Part shown: in pieces, positions 36,173-46,180 of the stretch | How the letters are laid out: the number at the start of each line of letters is the position of its first letter | Position numbering within the stretch: position 1 is the first letter of the stretch | NCBI GenBank assembly: GCA_036785325.1 | Contig: JAXIVH010000024.1 | Span: 6,873,322 to 6,937,321, forward strand | Direction of reading: 5' to 3' | Source: Urophycis tenuis | Lineage: Eukaryota; Chordata; Actinopteri; Gadiformes; Phycidae | Length of the DNA: 64,000 bases | Program-made: the position numbers and the translations under genes | Notes under the pieces: model-generated | Database searches by the model: none | The model's input: the letters and a program-made list of their open reading frames with translations, nothing else | What the model was told of the DNA's origin: nothing

Positions 36173-39100
36173 ATGTGCAGGGCGATCACCACGATCGCTA
36201 AACAACAACAACAATGGACCGGCGCTTACTCGCGGGACGAGCTCCTTCAGTTCCGGGATCGACCAGCGGTGTGCCCGGGGGGGATCCCGAAAGAGCTGAG
36301 GATAAAGCGGCGTGGGACTAGAGCAGGAGCCATGGTGAGGAACAAGAAGATGGAGAGGAAGTGGAGATACAAGCCCCGTCTTCCCTCAGTTATCATGGGG
36401 AACGTTCGCTCACTGCCCAACAAGATGGACGAACTATCAGCCCTCACTACTGGACAGCGCGAGTACCGGGAATGCAGTGTGTTGTGCCTGACGGAGACAT
36501 GGCTGAACGGGAACATACCAGACTGCTCAGTGGAACTAGCCGGCTTCACGCTAGTTCGGGCGGACAGGGACAAACAGAGCGGTAAGAAGTCGGGTGGCGG
36601 ACTTGCCGTCTTTGTTAACTCCAAATGGTGCAACCCGGGACATGTTACCACGAAGGAAATCACGTGCACGCCTGATGTAGAGCTGTTAGCGGTGGGACTG
36701 AGACCGTACTATCTGCCCCGTGAGTTTTCGGCAGCCATTGTTGTTATTGTTTACACTCCACCATCGGCCGTAGCGGCGTGGGCTTGTGACGTCATTCATT
36801 CTTCCGTCGCAGACCTGCAGACTAGACATCCCAACGCTCTTATTATAGTAAACGGAGACTTTAATCATGTAAATATATCAAAGACACTGACTGACTTCAC
36901 CCAGTATGTAACCTGCAGCACCAAAGGAGATAAGACCTTGGACTTACTGTATGCCAATGTTAAGGGGGCATACAGTGCAACAGCCCTCCCCCCCCTGGGC
37001 AAATCAGATCACTGCTTGATTCTACTGTCTCCTACATATAAGCCTCTTGTGAGGAGACAGCCCATCACCACCAGGACTGTGCAGCAGTGGTCTGAGGAGG
37101 CTGAGGAGGCCCTGAGGGAGTGCTACAGGACAACAGACTGGAGGATGTTTCAGGAAGACTACGGTGATGACATTGAGGGTCTCACTCAATGCGTCACAGA
37201 CTATATAAAGTTCTGTGAGGAGAGTGTTGTCCTCACCAAGAAGGTCCGCTGCTTCCCTAACAGCAAACCCTGGATCAACAGGGACATCAAAGTCCTGTTG
37301 AACCGTAAGAGGAGGGCCTTCATGGTAGGAGACAATGAGGACACACAGAGGGAGATACAAAGAGAGCTGAGGAGGGAACTGAGGAGGGCTAAGGCCTGCT
37401 ACAAAAGCAGGATAGAGGAGAAGCTGCAGCAGAACAACTCCCGAGAGGTTTGGGCAGGGGTGAAAACCATCACCGGCATGAACACTGCCGGAGGATCACA
37501 GGAGGGGACAAAGGAATGGGCCGATGAGTTAAACCTGTTTTTCAACAGATTTGACTCACCAACTGAGGCCAGACCTTCAACTCCCCTTCCCCCCTCCTGC
37601 CCTACTCATCTCCCTGCTGGACCACCAGATCCGGGCATGGCAGCGTCTGCACCTCCCCTCCCAGCACCACCCTCCCTCTCTCTCCCGTTCCACACTCACA
37701 GGGAGGCTGGACCAATGTCCGGCCCTGAGGACAGTCACCCCCTCACCACACCCCCGACTACACCTGTGACCCCAGTAATAACAACCCCAACCATCAGCAC
37801 CAGCCACGTGAGACGGCAGCTCACAAGGATCAGGCCTAACAAGGCCAGAGGACCCGACGACATCAGCCCGAGGGTGCTCAAGATCTGTGCGGAGCAGCTG
37901 GCAGGAGTGTTCACGCACCTTTCCGGCCTCTCCCTAAGGCTGAAAAAGGTACCAACTCTATGGAAGACTTCCTGCGTAGTCCCTGTGCCGAAGAAGGGTC
38001 GTCCCAACGCTCCAGGGGACTTCAGACCTGTGGCACTAACGTCACACGTCATGAAGACCTTTGAGAGATTGGTTCTGGACCATCTCAAGCCCAGGGTGCG
38101 CGACTGCCTGGACCCATTGCAGTTTGCGTACCAGACCCACATCGGCGTGGAGGATGCCATCATCTACCTGCTTCACAGAGCTTACACACACCTGGAGAGG
38201 CCACAGAGCATGGTGAGAATCATGTTCTTCGACTTCTCCAGTGCTTTTGACACCGTCCAGCCAGACCGGCTGGCTGAGAAGCTCCTGGTGATGCAGGTCG
38301 ACCCTGACATGGTGGCATGGATTACGGACTACCTCACAGACAGACCGCAGTATGTCAGACTGCGACACTGCTTGTCGGACATGGTGACTAGCAACACCGG
38401 CACACCCCAGGGAACTGTACTTTCACCATTCCTGTTCACCCTCTACACCTCGGATTTCTGCTACAACTCCCGAACATGCCACCTGCAGAAGTTCTCGGAT
38501 GACTCCTCCATTGTTGGATGCATCACAGACAACGAGGAGGAGGAGTACAGGGAACTAGTTAAGAACTTTGTGGGATGGTGTGACGGGAACCACCTTCAGC
38601 TCAACACAGGGAAAACCAAGGAGCTGGTGGTGGACTTCAGACGCAGAAAGAGTCCCCCATTACCGGTTTCCATAATGGGGGAAGAGGTGGAGATGGTGGA
38701 TACCTGCAAGTTCCTTGGGGTGCACCTAAACAACAAACTGGACTGGTCTGACAATACCGAGGCCCTCTACAGGAAGGGACAGAGCAGGCTGTTCTTCCTG
38801 AGGAGGCTCAGATCCTTCAATGTGTGCACTAGGCTGCTACGGATGTTCTACCAGTCGGTGGTAGCCAGTGTCACCTTCTTCGCCGTCGTGTGCTGGGGAG
38901 GAGGCATCGGGAGCGGTGGGGCCAGTAAGCTGAACAAGCTGGTGAGGAGGGCGAGCTCCGTGGTGGGGATGAAGCTGGACTGTGTGGAGGCGGTGACAGA
39001 GAGGAGGATGAGGGGAAAGCAGCAGGCGATCCTGGACAACCCCTCTCACCCTCTCTATGCCGAGCTGAGGCAACTCAGGAGCACGTTCAGCCATAGGCTC

Positions 39101-39217
39101 ACTCAGCCACGTGCTTCAAAGTGCTTGGGGGGCTCTTTCATCCCATCAGCTATCAGGCTCTACAATACCTCAACTACCCGCTCCCAACGTCTCGGAAGCG
39201 CCAGCACCACCAGATAA
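36173..39217 (+). CDS. LINE endonuclease-reverse transcriptase, intact 1014 aa
   Basis: This polyprotein nicks target DNA and copies its own RNA by target-primed reverse transcription. The apurinic-type endonuclease has NVRSLPNKMDEL, LTETWLNG (catalytic E108), VNGDFNHVNI (D229) and KSDHC (S278-H280). A linker with NRKRRAFMVGD leads to RT: PNKARGPDDISPRVLK, PVPKKGR, FRPVALTSHVMKTFERLVL, MFFDFSSAFDTVQ, GTPQGTVLSPFLFTLY, LQKFSDDSSIVG (catalytic D776-D777; serine replaces the usual alanine) and CKFLGVHLNNKLDW. There is no stop or frameshift. The first ATG may be slightly upstream of the true start, since a second Met precedes VRNKKMERK. No separate ORF1 is visible in this copy. Confidence 0.92.
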   Translation: MCRAITTIAKQQQQWTGAYSRDELLQFRDRPAVCPGGIPKELRIKRRGTRAGAMVRNKKMERKWRYKPRLPSVIMGNVRSLPNKMDELSALTTGQREYRECSVLCLTETWLNGNIPDCSVELAGFTLVRADRDKQSGKKSGGGLAVFVNSKWCNPGHVTTKEITCTPDVELLAVGLRPYYLPREFSAAIVVIVYTPPSAVAAWACDVIHSSVADLQTRHPNALIIVNGDFNHVNISKTLTDFTQYVTCSTKGDKTLDLLYANVKGAYSATALPPLGKSDHCLILLSPTYKPLVRRQPITTRTVQQWSEEAEEALRECYRTTDWRMFQEDYGDDIEGLTQCVTDYIKFCEESVVLTKKVRCFPNSKPWINRDIKVLLNRKRRAFMVGDNEDTQREIQRELRRELRRAKACYKSRIEEKLQQNNSREVWAGVKTITGMNTAGGSQEGTKEWADELNLFFNRFDSPTEARPSTPLPPSCPTHLPAGPPDPGMAASAPPLPAPPSLSLPFHTHREAGPMSGPEDSHPLTTPPTTPVTPVITTPTISTSHVRRQLTRIRPNKARGPDDISPRVLKICAEQLAGVFTHLSGLSLRLKKVPTLWKTSCVVPVPKKGRPNAPGDFRPVALTSHVMKTFERLVLDHLKPRVRDCLDPLQFAYQTHIGVEDAIIYLLHRAYTHLERPQSMVRIMFFDFSSAFDTVQPDRLAEKLLVMQVDPDMVAWITDYLTDRPQYVRLRHCLSDMVTSNTGTPQGTVLSPFLFTLYTSDFCYNSRTCHLQKFSDDSSIVGCITDNEEEEYRELVKNFVGWCDGNHLQLNTGKTKELVVDFRRRKSPPLPVSIMGEEVEMVDTCKFLGVHLNNKLDWSDNTEALYRKGQSRLFFLRRLRSFNVCTRLLRMFYQSVVASVTFFAVVCWGGGIGSGGASKLNKLVRRASSVVGMKLDCVEAVTERRMRGKQQAILDNPSHPLYAELRQLRSTFSHRLTQPRASKCLGGSFIPSAIRLYNTSTTRSQRLGSASTTR

Positions 39218-39317
39218 TGGATTTGTATACCACACCACACACCCCAGGCTGTTTTACTAGCCATTCTCATCTTATGTCTGTTCATCTCATTGTTAACCAC
39301 TGCCCATCTGTCATCTC

Positions 39318-39690
39318 TCATTGTGTGCACCAGGCTGCTACGGATGGTCTACCAGCCTGCGGTGGCCAGTGTCACCTTCTTCACTGCCGTGTGCTGGGGA
39401 GGAAGCATTGGGAGAGGTGGTGCCAGGAAGCTGTACAAGCCGGGGAGGAAGGCGAGCTCTGCAGTGGGGATGAAGCTGGACTGTGTGGAGGCGGCGGCAG
39501 TGAGGAGGACGAGGGAAAAGCTGCTGGCGACCCGGAACTACCCTCTCACCCTCACTATGCCGAACTGAAGCAACTCAGGAACACGTTCAGCCACATGCTC
39601 ACTCAGCCAAGTGCCTCAAAGTGCTTGGGCGCTCCTTCATCCCACCAACCATCAGGCTCAGGAAGCTCCAACACCACCAGACAAATGGAA
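39318..39690 (+). repeat. Degenerate duplicate of the LINE ORF 3' end
   Basis: Starting GTGTGCACCAGGCTGCTACG, this stretch repeats about 38822-39200 of the same element with moderate divergence and frame-breaking changes (MKLDCVEAAAVRRTREK against MKLDCVEAVTERRMRGK). It lies in the 3' UTR, before the tail. Confidence 0.9.
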
Positions 39691-40112
39691 TGGACTGAAC
39701 TTCTCATTCACATACACCACACCAAACACCTTGGACTGTGCCCTAGCCGTTGTTATTCCAGGTCTATTCATATGTTGTACCTGGATTACCTGTATTAATT
39801 TGCACATCTTGCACCTTGCACTTTCCGCATATTTGCACTATCTATCTATTTTGCATTTTGCACCATAAACAGCTATCAAGGACGCTAGTATGCATACAGG
39901 TTCTCACTCGTCACCGACCTGACTTAAGAGCTCATATTTAATCTAATTTATTGTTTATTGTGTATTGACTTTAGCCAGGCTCTTACTGCACATCTATCCC
40001 CTGTACTGCTGGTCACTGTGAATTTCTCCTAAGGGGGATTAATAAAGGAATATCTTATCTTATCTTATCTTATGCATACATACAGAGATAAATACACAAG
40101 ACAAGACATCCA

Positions 40113-40300
40113 AGGTGATGGTGGCTCAGTGGTTAGAGTGGAGGGACAGAGCGGGTCATCCACCAACCGCAGGGTCGCCGGTTCGATTCCCTCCAGATGT
40201 TAACGTGCGGACAGACGGACCCGTTAGTCTTACTTTGAAAAAAAACAAAAACAAAACATTACTGTGCTAGGGAATGCAATTCTAGTAACAACACCATAAC
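40113..40300 (+). mobile_element. tRNA-derived SINE at the edge of the satellite
   Basis: A head with GGTGATGGTGGCTCAGTGG and A-box TGGCTCAGTGG (40122-40132), then B-box GGTTCGATTCC (40180-40190), followed by CAGATGTTAACGTG, an A-rich linker (about 40237-40258), and ATTACTGTGCTAGGGAATG, CAATTCTAG, TAACAACACC. The final stretch is the same sequence seen beside the SINE head at 26642-26685. The first satellite monomer begins directly after it with ATAACAGCCCCCCC. Confidence 0.75.
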
Positions 40301-40867
40301 AGCCCCCCCATTTCTGAGCTAGGAATGGAAATTTCTAGAGACCCCGGGTGTCAGCATTTTAAAAGAAAGAAAAAAAAAAAATTCATAACAGCCCCCCCCC
40401 CCATTACTGAGATAGGAATGGAAATTTCTAGAGATCCCGGGTGTCAATGTTTAAAAAAAAAAATCATAACAGCCCCCCCCATTACTGAGCTAGGAATGGA
40501 AATTTCTAGAGACCCCGGGTGTCAGCGTTTAAAAAAAAAAAAAAAAAAAAAATCATAACAGAACCCCCATTACTGAGCTAGGAATGGACATTTATAAAGA
40601 CCCCGGGTGTCAGCCTTTAAAAAAAAAAAAGAAAAAAAAAGAATTAAAAAAATCATAACAGACCCCCCCATTACTGAGCTAAAAATGGAAATTTCTAAAG
40701 ACCCCGGGTGTCAGCGATTAGAAAAAAAAAATAAAATAATAATTTTCAGAACAGACCCCCCCATTAATGAGCTAGGAATGGAAATTAATAAAGACCCCGG
40801 GTGTCAGCGTTTAAAAAAAAAAAAAATCATAACAGACCCCCCCATTACTGAGCTAGGAATGGAAATT
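40301..40867 (+). repeat. Satellite array, type A monomers, left block
   Basis: Six to seven monomers of about 80-105 bp: ATAACAG, a C-run, CATTACTGAGCTAGGAATG, GAAATTTCTAGA, GACCCCGGGTGTCAGCGTTT, and an A-run. The first monomers show CCCATTTCTGAG and GAGATAGG variants. The block is cut by a LINE after GGAATGGAAATTTT. Confidence 0.95.
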
Positions 40868-41126
40868 TTCAAGATTCAAGATTCAAGTATCTTTATTGTC
40901 AAATGTGCTACATGGCAGGCATATAGCACAGATGAAATTGCAGTCCTCTCAGACCTGGTGCAAAATAAACAATGGACAGACAAACGGACACCGTACAGAC
41001 AAAAACACAGAAACACAGAAAAGTACGAAAAAGTGAGGTAGTGCGTATATAAATGGAAAATTGAATAGTGCAAAAAATAGTGCAAAATATATTTAAAACA
41101 GTCAAAGGACAATTTTAAAGTGTCAG

Positions 41127-42076
41127 TCAGGATGAGAGTTTGTGAGTGGTGGCGGGAGGGCAATGGTCCGAGGTGGGTGCAGGGTTAAGAGTCTGTGGCA
41201 GGGGGGCAGAGGAGGGGGGGGGGGGGAGGGGGGGGGGGGGCAGGGGCAGAACAGGGAGGGAGTTGAGCCTCCAGACAGCTTGGTGAAAGAAGCTGTCCTT
41301 GAGCCTGCTGGTTTTGGCCCGCAGACTCCGCAGTCTCCTCCCCGACGGCAGAAAACTGAAGATACTGTGGGATGGGTGGGTGGGGTCACCAGCAATCCTG
41401 ATGGCTTTGCCGGTGAGGCGGGTGTTGTAAATGTCCAAAATGGGGGAGAGAGAGACACCGATGATCCTCTCAGCTGCTCTCACTATGCGCTGCAGTGTCT
41501 TGCGGCAGGACACAGTGCAGGCACCGTACCACACAGTGATGCAGCTGGTCAGGAGGCTCTCGATGGTGCCTCTGTAGAAGGTGTGCATAATGGTGGATGA
41601 GGCCCCAGCTCTTTTTAGTTTGCGGAGGACGTACAGGCGTTGGTTGGCTTTTTTGGCCAGTGATGCGGTGTTATGGTTCCATGACAGGTCTTCGGAGATG
41701 TGCACACCCAGGAACTTGGTGCTGCTCACCCTCTCCAGTGTAGCATCGTTGATGATCAGTGGAGCATGGTGTGTGCATTTTCCTGAAGTCCACAACAATC
41801 TCCTTCATCTTCTCCACATTCAGACGGAGATTGTTGTCCTTGCACCACGTAGCCAGCCTGTTCACCTCACTCCTGTAGATCGTCTCATCGCCGTTGTTGA
41901 TGAGACCCACCACAGTCGTGTCATCCGCAAACTTGATGAAGATGTTGGAGCTGGATGTTGGTGTGCAGTCGTGGGTCAGCAGGGTGAATAGGAGGAGGCT
42001 CAGCACACATCCTTGGGGGGCCCCCGTGTTCAGTGTGATGGTGCTGGAGGTGCTGCTGCCGACCCGAACAGTCTGT
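41127..42076 (-). pseudogene. LINE RT catalytic and C-terminal part
   Basis: After the L2, the frame resumes with LLLFTLLTHDC, FIKFADDTTVVGLI (catalytic FADD), LRLNVEKMKEIVVDFRKM, a frame break near 41790, then STKFLGVHISEDLSW, LYVLRKLKRAG, FLPSGRRLRSLRAKTSRLKD and SFFHQAVWRLN. A G-run (about 41215-41240) lies at the start of the 3' UTR. It is not functional because of the frame break and the insertion. Confidence 0.83.
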
Positions 42077-43516
42077 AATAATAATAATAATAATGCATTT
42101 TATTTGGGAGCGCCTTTGAAGACACACAAGGACACTTTACAAATTAAGAACAGGCAAATAATAAAAACATTAAAAGTGCAAGTAAAAACAACAATAAAAC
42201 TAAAGAGAGAACGCTGTCCTGAAAAGATGGGTTTTTAGTGAGGATTTGAACTGTGGGAGGGAGACGATGTTTCGGATTTCAGGTGGGAGTGCGTTCCAGA
42301 GTTTGGGGGCAGAGCGGCTGAAAGCTCTGCTCCCCATGGTGGTGAGCCGGGCAGAGGGGACGGTGAGGTGGATGGAAGAGGAGGATCTGAGGGAGCGGAT
42401 GGAGGTGGCAGTGTGAAGGAGGTCAGACAGGTAGGGAGGGGCGAGGTTGTGGATGGCCTTAAAGGTATGAAGGAGAATTTTGTAATTGATGCGGAAGTTG
42501 ACCGGAAGCCAGGGGAGTTGCTGAAGGATGGGAGTGATATGGTGGAAAGAGGGGGTTTGGGAAATGATGCGGGCAGCTGAGTTCTGGACCAGTTGGAGCT
42601 TATGGAGGGATTTCTGGGGGAGACCATAGAGGAGGGAGTTGCAATAATCGATGCGGGAGGTGACAAGACTGTGTACAAGAATAGAGGTGGTGTGGGGGGT
42701 GAGGGAAGGACGGAGGCGATTAATGTTACGGAGATGAAAATAGGCAGTGCGGGTGGTGATGTTGATGTGGGATTTGAAGGAGAGTGAGCCATCGAGGATG
42801 ACACCCAGACTCTTCACCAGGGGGGAGGGGGAAACTATGGAGCTGTTGATGGAGAGAGAAAAACTGTTGACTTTGGATAAAGTGGATTTGGTACCAACTA
42901 GGAGGATTTCAGTTTTATCACTGTTGAGTTTGAGGATATTGGAGGTGAACCAGGTATGAAGTTCGGAGAGGCAATCTGTCAGGGAGGAGGGGGGGAGGAT
43001 GGAGTTGGGTTGGGTAGAGAGGTAGAGCTGGGTGTCATCCGCGAAGCAGTGGAAAAGAATATTAAATTTGCGGAAAATTAGGCCGAGGGGAAGGAGGTAA
43101 GTGATGAAGAGGAGGGGACCCAGGACAGAGCCCTGGGGGACACCAGAGGAAACCGGGGAGGGATGGGAACGGAAGGATTTGAGTTGGATGAACTGAGTGC
43201 GGCCTGAGAAGTAGGAGTGGAACCAGTCAAGGGGGATGCCAGTGATGCCAATGGAGGATAATCTATTGAGGAGGATGGAATGGGAAAACTCAGCAGCCGA
43301 GTACTGGAGAAGACCAGCCACGGGACGATGGAATATGGAAATTGTAATCCAGGCTAGTGCCGACCAGAAGAGAAACTTAGCGGACAACATTTCTAACCGA
43401 GAAGCCAGGTGAGCTAACTAAACTCAGTAAAAAGTAAAAAAACAGCCAGTGAGTAGCGGCAGCTAGACGCGCCAGCGTGCACTCAACTTTTTGAGTGGCT
43501 CAGGTAGTGTGATGTG
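42077..43516 (-). mobile_element. Internally deleted L2 LINE
   Basis: Flanked by GTCTGT at 42071-42076 and 43517-43522. The left end is an (ATT)n-type tail (AATAATAATAATAATAATGC), and the minus-strand frame runs 43390-42200. The first about 31 codons look like an L2 ORF N-terminus (ending LLQYSAAE). The frame then jumps straight to SHSILLNRLSSIGI, mid reverse transcriptase. Endonuclease and RT fingers are missing, while both ends of the element remain. Confidence 0.85.
42200..43390 (-). pseudogene. L2 RT derivative with fused N-terminus
   Basis: A 396-codon open frame: hydrophobic start (FLFWSALAWITISIFHRPVA), LLQYSAAE, then SHSILLNRLSSIGITGIP, GVPQGSVLGPLLFITY, LFHCFADDTQLYLST (catalytic FADD), SRIDYCNSLLYGLP and LPWLPVNFRINYKILLHTFK. 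RT palm and thumb are intact, but the fingers and endonuclease are absent, so enzyme activity is unlikely. The frame stays open across the deletion junction. Confidence 0.85.
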
Positions 43517-44484
43517 GTCTGTGGTCTTCCCGTCAGGAAGTCCAACAGCCAGTTGCACAGGGAGGTGTTGAGTCCTAGCTGGTCCAGTTTGTGAATGAGC
43601 TGCTGGGGGATGATTGTGTTGAATGCTGAGCTAAAGTCGATGAACAGCATTCTGACATATGAGTCTTTTGAATCCAGGTGGGTGAGGGCAGAGTGGAGGG
43701 CAGAGGAGATGGCATCATCGGTCGAACGATTGGACCGATATGCGAACTGGAAAGGGTCCAGGGTGGGGGGGAGGGCAGACTTGATGTGTTGCATGACTAG
43801 CCGCTCGAAGCACTTCATGAGGATGGGAGTGAGTGCGACTGGGCGGTAGTCATTGTGGCAGGAGGGAGACGACTTTTTCGGCACCGGGATGATGGTGGTG
43901 GCTTTGAGGCATGTGGGGACAACAGCCTGGCTCAGCGAGGTGTTGAAGATGTCTGTAAAGACATCTGTGAGCTCCTCAGCACAGTCCCTCAGTACACGAC
44001 CGGGAATGTTGTCGGGACCAGAGGCTTTCCGTGGGTGTGTCCCTTTGAGGGATCGCCTCACGCTATCTGGGGATAGCGTGAACACCTGGTCGCCGGGAGA
44101 GGGTGGGGTCTTCTGTGCCGGGGTGCTGTTGTCTGCCTCAAAGCGGGCGAAGAAGTCGTTCAGCTCGTTCAGCAGAGGGGTGGAGCTGTCGCAGGTCTGC
44201 GGAGAGGGCTTGTAGTCCGTTAAGGATTGGATCCCTCGCCACAGGTTCCTGGAGTCTCTGCTGTTGCTGAAGCGGTCGGCGATCCTGGAGTACCGTCTCT
44301 TGGCCTTCCTGATGCCGCGTGCCAGGTTGGCCCTGGCTGCCTTCAGGTCCACCTCGTCTCCAGCTCTGAAGGCGGTGTTCCAAGCCCTCAGGAGTCTGTA
44401 GACTTCCCCTGTCAGCCATGGCTTCTGGTTGGCCCGAATGCGGATGCTCTTGGTGACCGTGACGTCATCAATGCATTTCCGCAT
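43517..44484 (-). pseudogene. LINE linker and RT fingers/palm, split by the L2
   Basis: Contains NQKPWLTGEVYRLLRA, HPRKASGPDNIPGRVL, TIIPVPKKSSPSCHNDYRPV, LMKCFERLVM, FQFAYRSNRSTDDAI, MLFIDFSSAFNTIIP and LLDFLTGRPQT. It ends at the L2 insertion; the catalytic FADD step follows on the other side at 41671-42076. Confidence 0.85.
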
Positions 44485-45506
44485 GTAGGAAGTGACGGTG
44501 TCTGTGTTTCCTGGAGGTCTGTGGTGTTGTTGTAGGTGGCTGCCCGTCTGAACATGCTCCAGTCAGTGGTGAGGAAGCAGTCCTGGAGTGTCTCTGAAGA
44601 CCCCTCAGGCCACACGCGTACCTGCTTTGTTGTTGGTCTGATGACTTTGACCAGGGGTCTGTAAGCAGGCATTAACATCGTGGTGGTGTGGTCTGAGGCG
44701 CCTAGGTGGGGCAGGGGGAGGGCTTTGTAGGCCCCCTTATGCGTGGTGTAAACATTATTATTGCCACGTGTGGGAAAGTGGATGTGTCCATGGAGTTGTG
44801 GAAACACGCTCTTGGGGTTTGCATGATTGAAATCCCCAGCCAGGATGAGGAAAGCATCAGGGTGGGCTGTCTGCTGCTCACTGATGTGCTGGTAGAGTTC
44901 ATACAGCGCCTCGCTCCTGTTGTTGTTGGAGCCAGGGGGGATGTATATTGCTACCAGGAGTATGGCACTAAATTCCCTCGGCAGGTAGAATGGCCGGCAT
45001 TTAATGACCAAAAACTCCACCAGTGTTGAGCAGTGTGTGCAAACCACAGCAGCGTCGCGGCACCAGGCATCACTGATGTAAACACAGAGTCCCCCGCCGC
45101 GAGTCTTCCCCCCCTCGATGAGCACTCTGTCCGCCCGGTAGCATGTTAGCCTGGCCAGTTGAATGGCACAGTCCGGGACGCTGTCAGTAAGCCATGTTTC
45201 CACAAAAACAAAGGCACAACAGTCACTCACAGTTTTGGTGGATGTCCGGAGTAGACGGATATAATCCATTTTATTGTCCAGCGATCGTACGTTGGCCAGT
45301 ACGATCGTAGGGATAGCCGGCCGATGAGGGCTAGCCGCTAGCCTAGCTCGGATACCTCCGAGCTTGCCCCTCTTCTGCTTCCTCATATTCCGCTTGTGGC
45401 GCCTCCACTGGCGGCTGGTTGCAGGAGTGGGGGTCGGTGATTGAGCAGGCCGCTGGAGCAGATCGCAGTCGCGTAGTATTTCCGGGACTGCTGGATTTAT
45501 ATCCAT
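44412..45506 (-). pseudogene. LINE endonuclease domain
   Basis: VLANVRSLDNKMDYIRLL, VFVETWLTDSVPD (catalytic Glu), RGGGLCVYISDAWC, REFSAILLVAIYIPP, ILAGDFNHANPKS (catalytic Asp) and GASDHTTTM (SDH) are all present in one frame. The frame shifts near 44450 before the RT linker, so the full protein is not continuous. Confidence 0.85.
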
Positions 45507-45602
45507 GTTTGTAGTTCTGCCGATGGCAAGTAGAAACTCACGGGAGTATGTGCGTTTCGGGACAGATAGACACGACGATGACGGACATGTGCACGTATGT
45601 AC

Positions 45603-45879
45603 ACCACAAAAAAAATAAAATAAAATAAAATCATAACAGACCCCCCCCCATTACTGAGCTAGGAATTGAAATTTCTAAAGACCCCGGGTGTCAGCGATTA
45701 GAAAAAAAATAATAATAATAATTTTCAGAACAGACCCCCCCATTAATAAGCTAGGAATGGAAATTAATATAGACCCCGGGTGTCAGCGTTAAAAAAAAAA
45801 AAAAAAAAAAAAAGGAATGGAACAGAACCCCCAATTACTGAGCTAGGAATGGAAATTTCTAGAGACCCCGAGTGTCAGC

Positions 45880-45914
<35 letters not shown>

Positions 45915-46180
45915 ATAACAGACCCCCCCCCCATTACTGAGCTAGAAATGGAAAATTCTAGAGACCACGGGTGTCAGCATTAAAAAAAAAAAAAAAAATA
46001 ACAGACCCCATAACAGACCCCATCATTATTGAGGTAGGAATGGAAATCTCTAGAGAACCCGTATGTCAGCGTTAAAAAAAAAAAAATAATAATAACAGAT
46101 CCCCCCATTACTGAGCTAGGAATGGACATTTATAGGGACCCTGGGTGTCAGCTTTTAAAAAAAAAATAATAATAATAACA
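45603..46180 (+). repeat. Satellite array, type A monomers, right block
   Basis: About six monomers with the type A core (GAGCTAGGAATGGAAAT, GACCCCGGGTGTCAGCG). They resume at the A-run/ATAACAG part of a monomer right after the LINE 5' end. Several closely match monomers left of the LINE: the TTAGAAAAAAAATAATAATA unit with TTTTCAGAACAG occurs at 40718-40750 and 45698-45730. Confidence 0.95.

Larger units (their letters stand above)
35980..40071 (+). mobile_element. Full-length Rex1/CR1-like LINE, apparently recent
   Basis: The 4.1-kb element is flanked by ATGCATACAT at 35970-35979 and 40072-40081. The 5' UTR begins with TTTTTCCGGTTCCGGCGCC, and one long ORF spans 36173-39217. The 3' UTR holds a degenerate second copy of the ORF end, then GAATTTCTCCTAAGGGGGAT, TAATAAAGG and a (TCTTA)n tail. 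An intact frame, exact duplication and complete tail suggest a young insertion. Clade assignment (CR1/Rex1 group) is from motif style only. Confidence 0.92.
40868..45602 (-). mobile_element. Rex1/CR1-like LINE inserted in the satellite
   Basis: The minus-strand element has its 3' tail at the left (CAAGATTCAAGATTCAAG and TATCTTTATTGTCAAATGTG on the plus strand). Its endonuclease start is near 45506 and its 5' end near 45600. An L2 interrupts it at 42077-43516. Left and right satellite flanks stop at different monomer positions, so no simple target duplication is visible. Confidence 0.85.

Noticed and set aside
40113..40200. Functional tRNA gene
   Set aside because: A and B boxes are present but there is no tRNA fold or acceptor stem; the same head occurs at 26.6 kb with a tail, as expected of a SINE.
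41127..45506. One continuous LINE polyprotein
   Set aside because: Frame breaks near 44450 and 41790 and the L2 insertion at 42077-43516 divide it; described as pieces instead.
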